A DNA stretch of 64,000 nt from Fibrobacter sp. UWB13 (GTDB lineage: Bacteria; Fibrobacterota; Fibrobacteria; Fibrobacterales; Fibrobacteraceae), in assembly GCF_900177805.1 (NCBI RefSeq), contig NZ_FXAX01000002.1, positions 124,001-188,000 of the forward strand, given 5' to 3'. The notes below the pieces were generated by a model. That model was not told the origin of the DNA, did no database searches, and saw nothing but the letters and a program-made list of their open reading frames with translations. Shown piece after piece: positions 1-8,740 of this stretch. Positions within the stretch are counted from its first letter, which is position 1. Each line of letters begins with the position of its first letter. Position numbers and translations under genes: made by a program.

Positions 1-606
1 TGCGAAAGAAACATCAGCAGGAACAACCATCACGAGCGCCAACGTTTCAAGGGCTTTAATGTTATGGAGAACCTTGAAGGAGCTTCCTCCCATCTTCAAA
101 GACACCTTGAACTTATCGGCTTCAAGTTTTTCCGTTTCCGGGTTCCAGGCTGCGAAAACCATTTCAAAATTATCGGATTCTGCAACCTTGAACTTAGCAT
201 CCGTGCCCAAAGTGAAGCGGTAGTTGAACTTGGCCAAATCGACGGTGGCCATGTATTCCTTACCCTCTTTACCGAGGTCACTATCCTTGTCCACTGGGGT
301 CATGGTTTTAAGGACATCGATCAAAAGAGCACCGGTAACCGCATTTTCGATTTCTGGGTTATTGAGCACGTATTCATTGAGACCCTGGTTGAGCGAGTTT
401 GCCAACTTCCAGGAATTGAAGTTAAGGTTAGAAGCAATTTCCTTGAGGTCTTCACGAGTTTTCTCGACGAAAGCCGCCTGTTCCTTGCTAACCTGAGCCT
501 GCGGAGCCTGAGGGCTATTACTACTCGAACTATCGTCCGAACATGAAGAGAGCAATGCTCCACCGCAAATTAGAGACATTGCGAGCATTTTCTGCATGGT
601 TTTCAT
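1..606 (-). CDS. putative lipoprotein, C-terminus cut by window edge
   Basis: The reading frame opens with ATG at 606 and stays open to the window edge, so about 202 N-terminal residues are visible and the C-terminus is missing. A strong ribosome binding site (AAGGAGG) lies just upstream. The N-terminus is a lipoprotein signal peptide with lipobox LSSC followed by a Ser/Asp-rich linker (CSDDSSSSNS), so the protein is probably exported and lipid-anchored. The mature part is hydrophilic and charged with no motif I recognise. The frame has consistent codon use and a downstream body (KFKVSLKMGGSSFKV) typical of a folded beta-rich exported domain. Function unknown. Confidence 0.8.
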   Translation of the reverse strand, partial: MKTMQKMLAMSLICGGALLSSCSDDSSSSNSPQAPQAQVSKEQAAFVEKTREDLKEIASNLNFNSWKLANSLNQGLNEYVLNNPEIENAVTGALLIDVLKTMTPVDKDSDLGKEGKEYMATVDLAKFNYRFTLGTDAKFKVAESDNFEMVFAAWNPETEKLEADKFKVSLKMGGSSFKVLHNIKALETLALVMVVPADVSFA

Positions 607-765
607 AATTTCCTCCTTCTTACAGGGAAATGATGTTGTGATATAAATGTAAACAATTTTTAAGATTATCGAACGACGTGTAAATTTTTATTAACACAAA
701 ATAGGCGATTCGGCGCTCCAATAAAAAATGCTCCGAATTAGAATAGCGGGCCAAAATAACAAAAG

Positions 766-787
766 AAGCCCAGCCGAAGCCGGGCTT
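766..787 (-). terminator. rho-independent terminator of pyrH
   Basis: On the minus strand an 8 bp stem closes on a UUCG tetraloop (AGCCCGGC then UUCG then GCUGGGCU, one G-U pair) and is followed by a U-rich tail. It lies about 30 bases past the pyrH stop codon. Confidence 0.85.
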
Positions 788-818
788 GAAAAGCGTTTTC
801 GCTTAGAATAGCAAGCGA

Positions 819-1523
819 TTAGCAGTGGACGAGCGTGCCGAGGTCGCCGTTGATAGCAGCGCGGGTCAGGTTGCCCTTTTCCATCTTGAACACAAAGATG
901 GGCATGTTATTTTCCATACAAAGTGCAACGGCTGCGGTGTCCATGACCTTGAGGCCGCGGGAAATGACTTCCTTGTAGCTGATGTCGTCGAAGCGGGTAG
1001 CCGTCGGATCCTTGACCGGGTCGGCCGTGTAGATGCCGTCGACCTTGGTGGCCTTCATGATGACATCGCATTCGCTTTCGATAGCGCGGAGAGCAGCGCA
1101 GCTGTCCGTCGTGAAGAACGGGTTACCCGTACCGGCAGAGAAGATGACCACGGAGCCAGCGGACAAGAGCTTGAGGGCCTTGCGACGGTCAAAGAATTCG
1201 CAAACCGGTTCCATGCGGATGGCAGACATCACGACGGAGTCAATACCCTGCTTGTCCAAAGCATCTTGCATGGCGAGGCCGTTCATCACGGTGCCGAGCA
1301 TGCCCATGGCATCGCCCTGGGCGCGGTTCATGCCGCCTGCAGATGCAGAAATGCCGCGAACGAGGTTGCCACCGCCAATCACGAGAGCGACTTGAACGCC
1401 CTGCTTGACGATGGATGCAATTTCGGAGGCCATGTCAGAAAGGATCTGGTTATCGATGCCGTGGCCCTTTTCGCCTGCGAGGGCTTCGCCACTGAGCTTG
1501 AGAAGAATGCGTTTGAATTTCAT
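819..1523 (-). CDS. pyrH: UMP kinase
   Basis: This 234-residue protein phosphorylates UMP to UDP in pyrimidine nucleotide synthesis and belongs to the amino-acid-kinase fold. The N-terminus [12 protein letters not shown] is the family's glycine-rich phosphate-binding strand, GGGNLVRG is the second nucleotide loop, and [12 protein letters not shown] is the typical late uridylate kinase segment. The length matches bacterial PyrH. In many bacteria pyrH follows rpsB-tsf directly; here those genes lie 15 kb away on the same strand. There is no clear Shine-Dalgarno before the ATG; instead a run of seven-base repeats abuts the start codon. Confidence 0.97.
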   Translation of the reverse strand: MKFKRILLKLSGEALAGEKGHGIDNQILSDMASEIASIVKQGVQVALVIGGGNLVRGISASAGGMNRAQGDAMGMLGTVMNGLAMQDALDKQGIDSVVMSAIRMEPVCEFFDRRKALKLLSAGSVVIFSAGTGNPFFTTDSCAALRAIESECDVIMKATKVDGIYTADPVKDPTATRFDDISYKEVISRGLKVMDTAAVALCMENNMPIFVFKMEKGNLTRAAINGDLGTLVHC

Positions 1524-1558
1524 AATCTAGTCACTAGTTATTAGTCATTAGTTATTAG
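1524..1558. repeat. seven-base repeats directly upstream of pyrH
   Basis: On the plus strand the heptads TCACTAG, TTATTAG, TCATTAG and TTATTAG follow each other without gaps (1531-1558), preceded by a degenerate fifth (AATCTAG, 1524-1530) that touches the pyrH start codon. They occupy the place where a ribosome binding site would be expected. Confidence 0.7.
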
Positions 1559-1686
1559 TGTTTCGGAGGAAATGTAATAAAAATAGGCTATGGGTAAAAT
1601 GAATAGTCCTTGCTTTTTTCATACGAAACGCCTTCTTGCCGCAAATTAATGTATTTATAAAAGAGTTAAAGGGAAAGGGATGTTTT

Positions 1687-3639
1687 ATGAAAACCAAAAT
1701 TATATTCGGCCTATTATCGAGCATATTATTGCTCCCGACGATGCTTTTTGCAGACATCGTGTATCAAGGGAAACGCGTCCAGGAATGGCCCGAAGAGGCT
1801 CGACCGACATTCAACAACCAAAGCGCAGGCAAGCCAAGTTTTCTCTTGGCACGAACGCCTGTCACACAAAACAAGAGCCATTATGCAGCCCCAAAGGGCA
1901 AAATTTACAGCCTCACGCTCCTCGTCGATTTTTCAGACCAGAAGGCGCCCGTCTCGGTAGCCGACGTTGAAGAATGGCTGAACAAGGAAGGGTTCAACAG
2001 GGACGGCTGTAACGGATCCGTGCGCGACTACTATCTAGACGTTTCGAACGGGCAGCTAGACCTTACCAACGAAGTTTACGGCTGGTACCGCGCCAAACAT
2101 CCCAAGTCCTGGTACGAAAACCTGCAAGGGTACACGGGTTCGGACTCGCTCATGAAAGAAGTGTTCAATTACTTCGATCCACTAGTCGATTTTTCACGTT
2201 ATGATAATGACAAGGACGGAACGACCGAAGCAATCAACATCGTCTACGCAGGCCCCGGACAAACATGGGGACAAGGCCTTTGGCCGCATTCCGGATGGTC
2301 CAACGAAAGGCGCGACGGAGTCCGGCTCACGCATCATCAAATGACGGACATGCCCGGCAAGTTTTCCATTTACGTCTTTGTGCATGAATCGGGACACATG
2401 ATTTTTGGCTGGCCGGACCTTTATTGGTACGGCGATTACTGCACCATGGGCAACCGTGCGCATGATTTGAACCCAGTCGCCATCAACGACTTTTACCGCG
2501 CGGACCAAGGCTGGATTCCCTTTGTGGACGTAACCAGCAACGACGTGAGCCTCGAAACCACAAAGCCCGGCGAAGTCTGCTACCGCTACAAGAACCCCGC
2601 AAGGCCCGACAAAGAAGGTTTAGTATGGTCCTACGTACAAAACAAGGGCCGCAACCAAGTGCTAAAAGGAAGCGGACTCTTGATGCAGCACTACGATTTT
2701 TCGATCGAAGGCAATTCCGCTGCAGACAAGCTCGGACTCCGAATCGTGCATGCCAGCGCGGCGGGAAAATCAAGCGACAATCCCGGCGACCAGTGGCCAA
2801 GCCCGGGCAGCACCGCCAACACGTTCTTCAAGAGCGGTACTTATTCGGAATTTTCAGATGATGCCTACCCCGCCATCCGCTGGTACAACGGTTCCAAAAC
2901 AGAGCTAAAGATTACGGACATCGGGACGCCCGGAGAAACGCTAACGTTCTGCATCGGCGGAAACTGCCCAGCACAAGAATCGTCAAGTTCAACGGGAATC
3001 GCGTCCAGTTCATCCAGTGCGCCAGTTGTTTCAAGTTCGTCTAGCGTGACGCCACCGAAAAGCTCGAGCAGTTCTGTCCAAATCACGGTTCAGAAAATCG
3101 CACTAGAAACGACACTCCCGATTAGCGACAATTACGCCCCCGTAACGCTTGACCTGAACGGTAGCGAAGTCGCCAAGATTTTAGGCATCAAGCAAAACGA
3201 AATTGCAAACAAAGTCAAGTTCTACGGTGTAGAGCCCGACGGAACGCTCAACAGCCGCACTACCGGCGAAGGGACCGGCCACTGGTTTGACAAGAATGGC
3301 AAAATCGTCGCCTGGGATCCGAACGGCACCAGCATCGTATTCTCCAACATGGACCTCACGACCATGACCACAAAAATCGGCCACATGCCGAATAAGGCCA
3401 AAGCCGGAGATTCGTTTACCGTGCGACAGGCAGTCGTTTACGAAAGCAAGCAGGTCACTTTCGAAATCACGGTCACGATAGAACAGAAGACAACGAGGAT
3501 CTCAAATATCCGCAGTTCAAGACGCGGCAAACCCGGGAACATGATTTTCAATGCGCTCGGAAAACCCGTCGGCAAAAGAACAGAGTCGGGCGAAATGCCC
3601 GACCTGCCTAAAGGAATTTATGTGGAAATAGCGAAGTAA
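1687..3639 (+). CDS. secreted M6-family metalloprotease with Ser-rich linker and DUF4859-like domain
   Basis: The ATG at 1687 has a good upstream purine tract (GGGAAAGGGA) and gives a clean signal peptide (MKTKIIFGLLSS...LFA), so I prefer it to the in-frame ATG at 1636. The mature protein (650 residues with signal) has an immune-inhibitor-A/M6 peptidase domain with zinc motif HESGH at about residues 233-237, followed by GWPDLYWYG. Poly-serine linkers (about residues 430-465) lead to a beta domain resembling DUF4859, and the C-terminus ends in a short basic region followed by GNMIFNALGKPV, like the surface-targeting tails of Fibrobacter exported proteins. It probably cleaves extracellular protein. 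Natural substrate unknown. Confidence 0.9.
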   Translation: MKTKIIFGLLSSILLLPTMLFADIVYQGKRVQEWPEEARPTFNNQSAGKPSFLLARTPVTQNKSHYAAPKGKIYSLTLLVDFSDQKAPVSVADVEEWLNKEGFNRDGCNGSVRDYYLDVSNGQLDLTNEVYGWYRAKHPKSWYENLQGYTGSDSLMKEVFNYFDPLVDFSRYDNDKDGTTEAINIVYAGPGQTWGQGLWPHSGWSNERRDGVRLTHHQMTDMPGKFSIYVFVHESGHMIFGWPDLYWYGDYCTMGNRAHDLNPVAINDFYRADQGWIPFVDVTSNDVSLETTKPGEVCYRYKNPARPDKEGLVWSYVQNKGRNQVLKGSGLLMQHYDFSIEGNSAADKLGLRIVHASAAGKSSDNPGDQWPSPGSTANTFFKSGTYSEFSDDAYPAIRWYNGSKTELKITDIGTPGETLTFCIGGNCPAQESSSSTGIASSSSSAPVVSSSSSVTPPKSSSSSVQITVQKIALETTLPISDNYAPVTLDLNGSEVAKILGIKQNEIANKVKFYGVEPDGTLNSRTTGEGTGHWFDKNGKIVAWDPNGTSIVFSNMDLTTMTTKIGHMPNKAKAGDSFTVRQAVVYESKQVTFEITVTIEQKTTRISNIRSSRRGKPGNMIFNALGKPVGKRTESGEMPDLPKGIYVEIAK

Positions 3640-3671
3640 CAATGCACATGCCAATTTTGGCATGACAAGCG

Positions 3672-3697
3672 AAATGCGCGGCACCCGCTGCGCATTT
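3672..3697. terminator. bidirectional terminator between convergent genes
   Basis: AAATGCGC and GCGCATTT form a perfect stem flanked by A/T runs, between the convergent M6 protease and HAD phosphatase genes. It touches the stop codon of the latter. Confidence 0.75.
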
Positions 3698-4878
3698 TAT
3701 TTTGCCTTCTGAACACCGTCCCCGTAAATAGTCTTCCAGTCGTTTTTCATGGACACGGGAATCCATCCGTTCTTTTCGCTCGCGGTGCGCATTTTTTCAG
3801 CTTTCGCCTCGTTGCCATATTCGCGTTCCAAGTCATCGCAAAGCAACATGAAGCCCATTGATCTGTACTTGTTGTTAGAAATTGCATAATTCAAGAGGCT
3901 TGCATCCGTGCCGCTGTTGCCAAAGGCAAGCACCGGCTGGTAGCCAATTTCACTTGCGAGAGTCGTTACCTTGTTCGTCTGCAAATTCTTGATAATGCTC
4001 TGCCCTGCAAGCACGAGATTGTCGCCGTTCTGGAACGTGTATGCAAGACCGTCCGCACCTTTTTGGTTGCTCGTCACCACGACTACATCGGAACCGATAA
4101 TTTGTTTGGGCGGGAGGCCGAGACCATCAACAACAACGGGGCGCATTGTATAACGTTCAGTACCACTGCTCACGTAAACCGTGAAGCCATTCGCTGTCAA
4201 GAATTTTACCACTTCAACCATAGGCTTGTAATAGGCCTCGCCACGCTTGAGTCCCGTAAATCCCGGCTGCGGTTCTTGCATAAACGCACGAACATACGCT
4301 TCGAATTCCGATAGCGTCATGCCCTTGTATGCCTCAGCCACCATGCGTTCGCGCTCTGCGCTCAGCCCCGGGAAAACTCTCTTTTCACGCCCCTCACGTG
4401 CCGCCTTCAACTGCTTTTTTGTAGGCTTGTAAGTGGAATCGTCAAGAACGCGGTGTTCGAAAAGCATCCAGTCAAAATACGTGGGAGCGGTCTCGAGGAA
4501 TAGCGTGCCATCCCAATCGAAAACAGCTATGCGGCGTTCCGCTGGAATAAAATCTGGCGAGGTTGAATCTGTCGTTGCACGCACAAACGCTTCAAGAGAA
4601 TCTTTCGCAGGAGCGTGATCGTTCCAAAGCGAAAGAGATTCTTGAGGTTTCTCGGGAAGTACTGTTTGCTTGGATTGCTCGGCGAGAGTAGCCGCCTGTC
4701 GAGATTCTACTGTTTGCCGAGATTCCGCCGCAGTCGTAGTCGGGAGTGCCGCGGACTTTTGAACCGCCGCGGACTTATCTTCATATTTCGAACAGTCTTC
4801 ACAAGATGCCCGCTTATCGCAACAGCCAGTCAAGAACATCGCCGCCACAGAACCAACAGCAAAAATTTTTGCAATCAT
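3697..4878 (-). CDS. exported HAD-family phosphatase lipoprotein
   Basis: This 393-residue protein starts with a lipoprotein signal peptide (lipobox LTGC, then a Cys-rich segment CCDKRASCEDC) and a low-complexity linker to about residue 100. The catalytic part is haloacid dehalogenase-like: motif I FDWDGTLF with the nucleophile and acid/base aspartates, motif II YVSSGT, and motif IV GNSGTDASLL. This resembles the phosphoserine-phosphatase-like HAD group, so a phosphomonoesterase acting outside the cytoplasm is likely; the substrate cannot be read from the sequence. It stands alone and is convergent with the M6 protease. Confidence 0.88.
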   Translation of the reverse strand: MIAKIFAVGSVAAMFLTGCCDKRASCEDCSKYEDKSAAVQKSAALPTTTAAESRQTVESRQAATLAEQSKQTVLPEKPQESLSLWNDHAPAKDSLEAFVRATTDSTSPDFIPAERRIAVFDWDGTLFLETAPTYFDWMLFEHRVLDDSTYKPTKKQLKAAREGREKRVFPGLSAERERMVAEAYKGMTLSEFEAYVRAFMQEPQPGFTGLKRGEAYYKPMVEVVKFLTANGFTVYVSSGTERYTMRPVVVDGLGLPPKQIIGSDVVVVTSNQKGADGLAYTFQNGDNLVLAGQSIIKNLQTNKVTTLASEIGYQPVLAFGNSGTDASLLNYAISNNKYRSMGFMLLCDDLEREYGNEAKAEKMRTASEKNGWIPVSMKNDWKTIYGDGVQKAK

Positions 4879-5028
4879 ACTTTGCTCCCCTTTTCAGAAA
4901 TTTTTTGTATTAAATATAGTGAAAAGATTTCATCACCATTGCTATAAAATCATCAAAGTTGAAGCTCTTGCGGCAATTTGTAAATGAAGATATATTAAAA
5001 TATATCATACATCTGATTGGTATAACAA

Positions 5029-5475
5029 ATGAGAACACTAGAAGAAATAAAAGCCGACATCAACAAGCTCAATAAAGAATTGGAAACTGTTTACGAAGCA
5101 AATAAAGTTCGAGACATAGCTTTACTAAACAGCAAATACGCAAATAATTGGATTATTGTCCATGAGCATACATCAGTCCTAGATGCAGGCGTTTCCAAAA
5201 TAATAAAAGGAAATGTCCATCTGTATAAAGTTAAAGAAGTCTTATTTCAAGGACAAGGTTTTTTCAGATTTTCTGCGATACTACACATAAAAATCGATTC
5301 CGAAGACAACGAAAATCTCACATTCCTTGTTGAGAAAGATTTAGACAACGCTTCAATTTATTTCAGTGATTTCAAAAGAGAGCTAGCAAAAATAGCAAAC
5401 GAAACAGAAATCTCAAAATGGCTAAATAAAGCAAAAAACAGATTCAATCATCTTTTTGCATTAGCAAAGAGTTAG
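5029..5475 (+). CDS. hypothetical protein (148 aa)
   Basis: The N-terminal 25 residues are a charged helix (TLEEIKADINKLNKELETVYEA), probably a short coiled coil. The rest alternates beta strands and charged helices. There is no signal peptide or membrane segment, so it is probably cytoplasmic. I recognise no family. The A/T-rich codon use differs from the neighbouring metabolic genes, which together with small ORFs downstream suggests a recently acquired or decaying accessory patch. Confidence 0.65.
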   Translation: MRTLEEIKADINKLNKELETVYEANKVRDIALLNSKYANNWIIVHEHTSVLDAGVSKIIKGNVHLYKVKEVLFQGQGFFRFSAILHIKIDSEDNENLTFLVEKDLDNASIYFSDFKRELAKIANETEISKWLNKAKNRFNHLFALAKS

Positions 5476-5524
5476 GTTTAATGGTACTACTAGGGCTGAA
5501 AAAGTCGAAATTCCACCTGAAAAA

Positions 5525-5692
5525 ATGTTTAATATGCCATATGTATATGTAAAAGATTCAGAAGGATTCGTTTTCAAGAAGAAAGAATCCGAGGTAACTA
5601 CCGGCGAAAAGATTATCTCCGAAAAAGAATACATGAAAAAATCCGGGCTCGCTTTATACGAGAAGAAATACGGACATGGGGGCGCTCGCTGA
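5525..5692 (+). CDS. small ORF or gene remnant (55 aa)
   Basis: A short frame reads MFNMPYVYVKDSEGFVFKKK and ends GLALYEKKYGHGGAR. Protein-like sequence continues upstream of the ATG in the same frame (NGTTRAEKVEIPPEK) back to a stop at 5462, and no ribosome binding site precedes the ATG. It therefore looks like the C-terminal remnant of a longer gene as much as an intact small gene. No family recognised. Confidence 0.35.
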   Translation: MFNMPYVYVKDSEGFVFKKKESEVTTGEKIISEKEYMKKSGLALYEKKYGHGGAR

Positions 5693-5729
5693 ATTTTGTA
5701 ATTTTGATGAGCCTCGCATTGAAAGCGGA

Positions 5730-5882
5730 TTAACGATCGTCAGGCTTGTCTATAATCGGACAGTCTACCACAGGAACTTTTATTTCGCCCCAAAGGGACT
5801 TCAAAACTCTTTCAACTTGCGAAGAGGGCACCACAACAGGCTTACAATTGGGGAATTTTGCTGATTTGCTGCGAATAGTCAT
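5730..5882 (-). CDS. small hypothetical protein (50 aa)
   Basis: The ATG at 5882 follows a good ribosome binding site (AAGGATAAGGTT), so I start the gene there rather than at the longer frame's ATG at 5966. The product is basic at the N-terminus (MTIRSKSAKFPNCKPVVV) and ends in an acidic, proline-containing tail (IIDKPDDR). The size and the C-terminal shape resemble small antitoxin-like proteins, but no partner toxin is adjacent and the family is not recognised. Confidence 0.45.
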   Translation of the reverse strand: MTIRSKSAKFPNCKPVVVPSSQVERVLKSLWGEIKVPVVDCPIIDKPDDR

Positions 5883-5985
5883 AACCTTATCCTTACTTTG
5901 AATGAGAATATACCAAAAGGATTTTTGCAAAGCAAGGGGTCGAGTTGCAGGGCAATCATTTTGCAAATAGCAGTTATCCCAAAAG

Positions 5986-6014
5986 AAAAACCGGTCCCCA
6001 AGAGGCCGGTTTTT
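5986..6014. terminator. bidirectional terminator
   Basis: AAAAACCGG and CCGGTTTTT form a stem with A and T runs on either side. On the minus strand it ends the FISUMP operon. Confidence 0.8.
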
Positions 6015-6024
6015 GACGATTCAT

Positions 6025-6741
6025 TTACGTTACATCACGAACAAGTCTAACAGAGCAAAGACATTGAACGGGATTTACAAAAGTATCTATATTGGTTCGA
6101 TCTAATTTATTGCTAAAACCAACTCTATCTTTCTCTATAAAGAAATACGCAGGTTTCCCATCACATTCCGAGGACATCCACAAGCGAGCCTCAACACAAG
6201 GGTCTTCTTCCTCATATCCCCCTCGACCTTTGAATTCCAAAAATTGCTCACGATATCCGTCACTCTCCGATTCAATAAGATATCCATATCCACTATAAAT
6301 AGCCGAAAATCCAAAAGGATCCTTGCAAGCATCGTTCCAACTCAGGCTTTGAATACATTCACACACAGCCCCATCATCCCATCTTTTATCGCAATTAAAC
6401 AAACTATTCTTCAAGAACTTGCTCAAAAACCTTATTGTTTGCATTTTAGGGACGCCAACCGCACGAGCCAACTGAATAAAATCCGATTCCGAAGGCAACC
6501 GCCACCCTTCAGGAGCAGCCATATTGGCAGCTTCAATGGTGTAAAGATATCCATAACCACCATCGACCTCCAAATCATCCAAATCATCACGGACATCAGG
6601 GTCAGCTTGATCATATGAATAGAATCCATCAAGCGTTGCAAAGCAAAGATTTTCAGCAAACCACTCTTGTTTACCTATTATTACAGTTTTATAGACATGA
6701 TTATCACGTGGATCAATAAACTTTGATTTTTTTATTGGCAT
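6025..6741 (-). CDS. FISUMP-domain protein
   Basis: This 238-residue protein consists almost entirely of one Fibrobacter succinogenes major paralogous domain (PF09603/TIGR02145 type): FIDPRDNHVYKTVIIG, then QEWFAENL, YLYTIEAANMAAPEGWRLP and the C-terminal SVRLVRD. Family members are usually exported lipoproteins with a Ser-rich linker. This one starts directly with MPIKKSKFIDPRD and has no signal peptide, so it may act inside the cell or be moved by another route. It starts 6 bases after the stop of the SH3-domain membrane protein and is the last gene of a three-gene minus-strand operon. Biochemical function of the family is unknown. Confidence 0.88.
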   Translation of the reverse strand: MPIKKSKFIDPRDNHVYKTVIIGKQEWFAENLCFATLDGFYSYDQADPDVRDDLDDLEVDGGYGYLYTIEAANMAAPEGWRLPSESDFIQLARAVGVPKMQTIRFLSKFLKNSLFNCDKRWDDGAVCECIQSLSWNDACKDPFGFSAIYSGYGYLIESESDGYREQFLEFKGRGGYEEEDPCVEARLWMSSECDGKPAYFFIEKDRVGFSNKLDRTNIDTFVNPVQCLCSVRLVRDVT

Positions 6742-6747
6742 TCTTCA

Positions 6748-7662
6748 TTACCTTCTTGTACGAGATGAAATCATTTTCAACGAGCCGCTGTCACTTAATT
6801 GATAAGTATTTTGATTATGTCCATGTACAACAGTTACGGTTGTACTTGTATATCCTACAACTGCATCGGCTTGAACAGAAAGACTATAAAACGGTATTAT
6901 CTTACCATTTCCATCCATGAAACGGCATTCAGCACGACTGCCTTGCATAAAAACTTCCGCAATAAACCTCTTTTGCTTAGCCCTTAATTCTTGTTCCTTA
7001 CGAGATTTCAGTTCCTGCTCGTACAGCATTCTTTTCTGTTCTGCCATATTACGTTCTTCCCGCTTTCGATTTCTTTCTTGTTCACGTTCTGCGCGCCATT
7101 GTATTCGTTCTTCTTCCGTATCCACACTCGCAGTTTGATCTCCAAAAACATACCCCAAGAACTTAATCGGAATCAAAAGAATTAAACTCGCTATAAAACC
7201 AAACACGATAATTCCCATAAAAGGTGAACCATAAACAAGGAACCCCCACAAAGAATAGAGCAAAAAAGCTATTATCGAAAACTTAAAGAGTCCCGCAATT
7301 GTTTTAAAAAAGGACACAATTATTAAAAGATACAAAATCACAGCTATTACAAATCGAGACAACCATCCAGAATTATCACTTTGTTTATCCACTTTAGGAG
7401 ATTCTTTCGGTTTCGAAGTTTCTACAAACGATATAAAGTTTTCACTTACATAGCCTTTCTTATTTCCTAGCGATATTTCACAAAAGCCATTACTACAAGA
7501 ATACACGGTGATTTCATCACCTTTATTCAACTTAGATATCACTTTCGAAGAAGCCGACTTTGTAGCTCGGACATTCAATACATTCGCATCAACTTTTGCT
7601 TGATATTCCGCAAAAGTCACACTTGAAATCAGCAAAAGAATTAAAATTATATTTTTTAGCAT
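6748..7662 (-). CDS. membrane protein with exported SH3b domain and cytoplasmic coiled coil
   Basis: The start at 7662 is chosen because GGAGG precedes it and a signal peptide follows (MLKNIILILLLISSVTFA). Next comes a bacterial SH3 domain (VDANVLNVRATKSASSKVIS), then two to three hydrophobic segments between about residues 95 and 170, a strongly charged helix of Arg/Glu/Gln repeats (about 185-235) and a small C-terminal beta domain. SH3b domains commonly bind peptidoglycan or other wall polymers, so this protein may link the envelope to a cytoplasmic partner. It sits between the 202-aa nuclease-like gene and the FISUMP gene, with gaps of 46 and 6 bases. Confidence 0.72.
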   Translation of the reverse strand: MLKNIILILLLISSVTFAEYQAKVDANVLNVRATKSASSKVISKLNKGDEITVYSCSNGFCEISLGNKKGYVSENFISFVETSKPKESPKVDKQSDNSGWLSRFVIAVILYLLIIVSFFKTIAGLFKFSIIAFLLYSLWGFLVYGSPFMGIIVFGFIASLILLIPIKFLGYVFGDQTASVDTEEERIQWRAEREQERNRKREERNMAEQKRMLYEQELKSRKEQELRAKQKRFIAEVFMQGSRAECRFMDGNGKIIPFYSLSVQADAVVGYTSTTVTVVHGHNQNTYQLSDSGSLKMISSRTRR

Positions 7663-7708
7663 AAACAAAAACCTCCATTTATATATGCAAATAGAACCAA
7701 TAAAAAAA

Positions 7709-8317
7709 TCACCCAAATTCCTGTAATGAGAACCAGAATACATTTCCAATCGGTTCCCAACAAACACCATTCATTTTCGCCCTATACTTTTCTCCAATTT
7801 CATTATTGTGAACAAGCACAAGGCAATATGTTTTTGCAACCCCATCTTCAAGACTCACTCGCTCCATAAATAGAGCATCTTTTTCGCAATCTTTTTTTCG
7901 TTTGCTATAGGCTTTATGCGTGGGAAATTTTAACTCAACGGCACTTTTGGAACCATCACCGTTAATTATAAAAAGGTCTATTTCCTTCTTCACAAATTTT
8001 GATAAATCAGTAGAATTTCCACAGACTTTATCATTTTTCACATTTATTTCAAAATAAACCTTAAAACCTCTTTTTCTTAAAAAGAAGCCTAATTCAAATT
8101 GCAAAGAAAATTCATTGTAAATTAATTCATTGTAATCTTCTTCTGATAAAAGCTTTAGAAAGTCTCTAAGATCTTTACTAGAAAAACGATTTTCACCCGA
8201 ATTATCTCTTTCCACTTCACTTGACATAAAAGCAATTTTTCTCATTTCATATGAGACTTGTTTTTTTCTTACACCAAAAGTAAGATTTTTTTTCACAAGT
8301 GCAAATAATTTTGTCAA
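7709..8317 (-). CDS. hypothetical protein, possible PD-(D/E)XK-fold
   Basis: This 202-residue product has a segment KKEIDLFIINGDG followed by SAVELKFP, the D...(D/E)xK spacing seen in PD-(D/E)XK nuclease-fold proteins, and a preceding ELGFFLRKRGFKVYFE strand-helix unit common in such folds. A restriction-type or related nucleotide-cleaving fold is an inference only. The start is uncertain: internal ATGs exist at about residues 25 and 31. First gene of the operon that ends with the FISUMP gene. Codon use is A/T-rich. Confidence 0.6.
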   Translation of the reverse strand: MTKLFALVKKNLTFGVRKKQVSYEMRKIAFMSSEVERDNSGENRFSSKDLRDFLKLLSEEDYNELIYNEFSLQFELGFFLRKRGFKVYFEINVKNDKVCGNSTDLSKFVKKEIDLFIINGDGSKSAVELKFPTHKAYSKRKKDCEKDALFMERVSLEDGVAKTYCLVLVHNNEIGEKYRAKMNGVCWEPIGNVFWFSLQEFG

Positions 8318-8740
8318 TTTCTCCTATTTTCAAGGTCTTTTTTACAAGATTCAAGCGATTCAGGGTTTTAGGGGCAGAGCCCCTAGGCGAGAGGGTGATG
8401 GAAGACTTGCCCCATATTTGCAACCGATACCTTTACTGGATCCTTCACATTCGTTCAGGATGACACATGCGTTTCGCACTTCGCTCAGGGTGACACTTGG
8501 ATTTTGCATCAGGAGCAATATGATGTTAGGGCAAGGCTGCAATCAGGGGGAGGTCTCCCCCACCTAGCCAAAATTATTTATTACAAAATACTTACACAAA
8601 ACTTAAAATGGAGTTATTTTCAGTCCGTTCGGAGCATATTCAGAAATCCGTCGGGTTTAATAAATCTATCTTGTAGCTTGTAAAATTTTGCAGAGTAGCA
8701 GGATTTTCAATTAACCGTTAAATTAAAACACTATAGTAAT
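8318..8740. other. gene-free region with REP-like palindromes
   Basis: I see no credible gene in these 423 bases. They hold a GC hairpin (GGGGC AGA GCCCC, about 8371-8383), two tandem GTCATCCTGA-type units (8436-8495) and a second GC hairpin (GGGGGAG GT CTCCCCC, near 8547). The last 100 bases are A/T-rich and presumably hold the etfB promoter. No clear ribosome binding site precedes etfB. Confidence 0.6.
8436..8495. repeat. REP-like element, two tandem units
   Basis: CTGGATCC, a short variable stretch, then TTCAGGATGACAC, followed by a second unit ending TCAGGGTGAC. Read on the minus strand this is the GTCA(T/C)CCTGA...GGATCCAG family, of which related copies lie at 15903-15939, 55673-55705 and 62498-62529, always next to gene ends. 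Confidence 0.7.
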
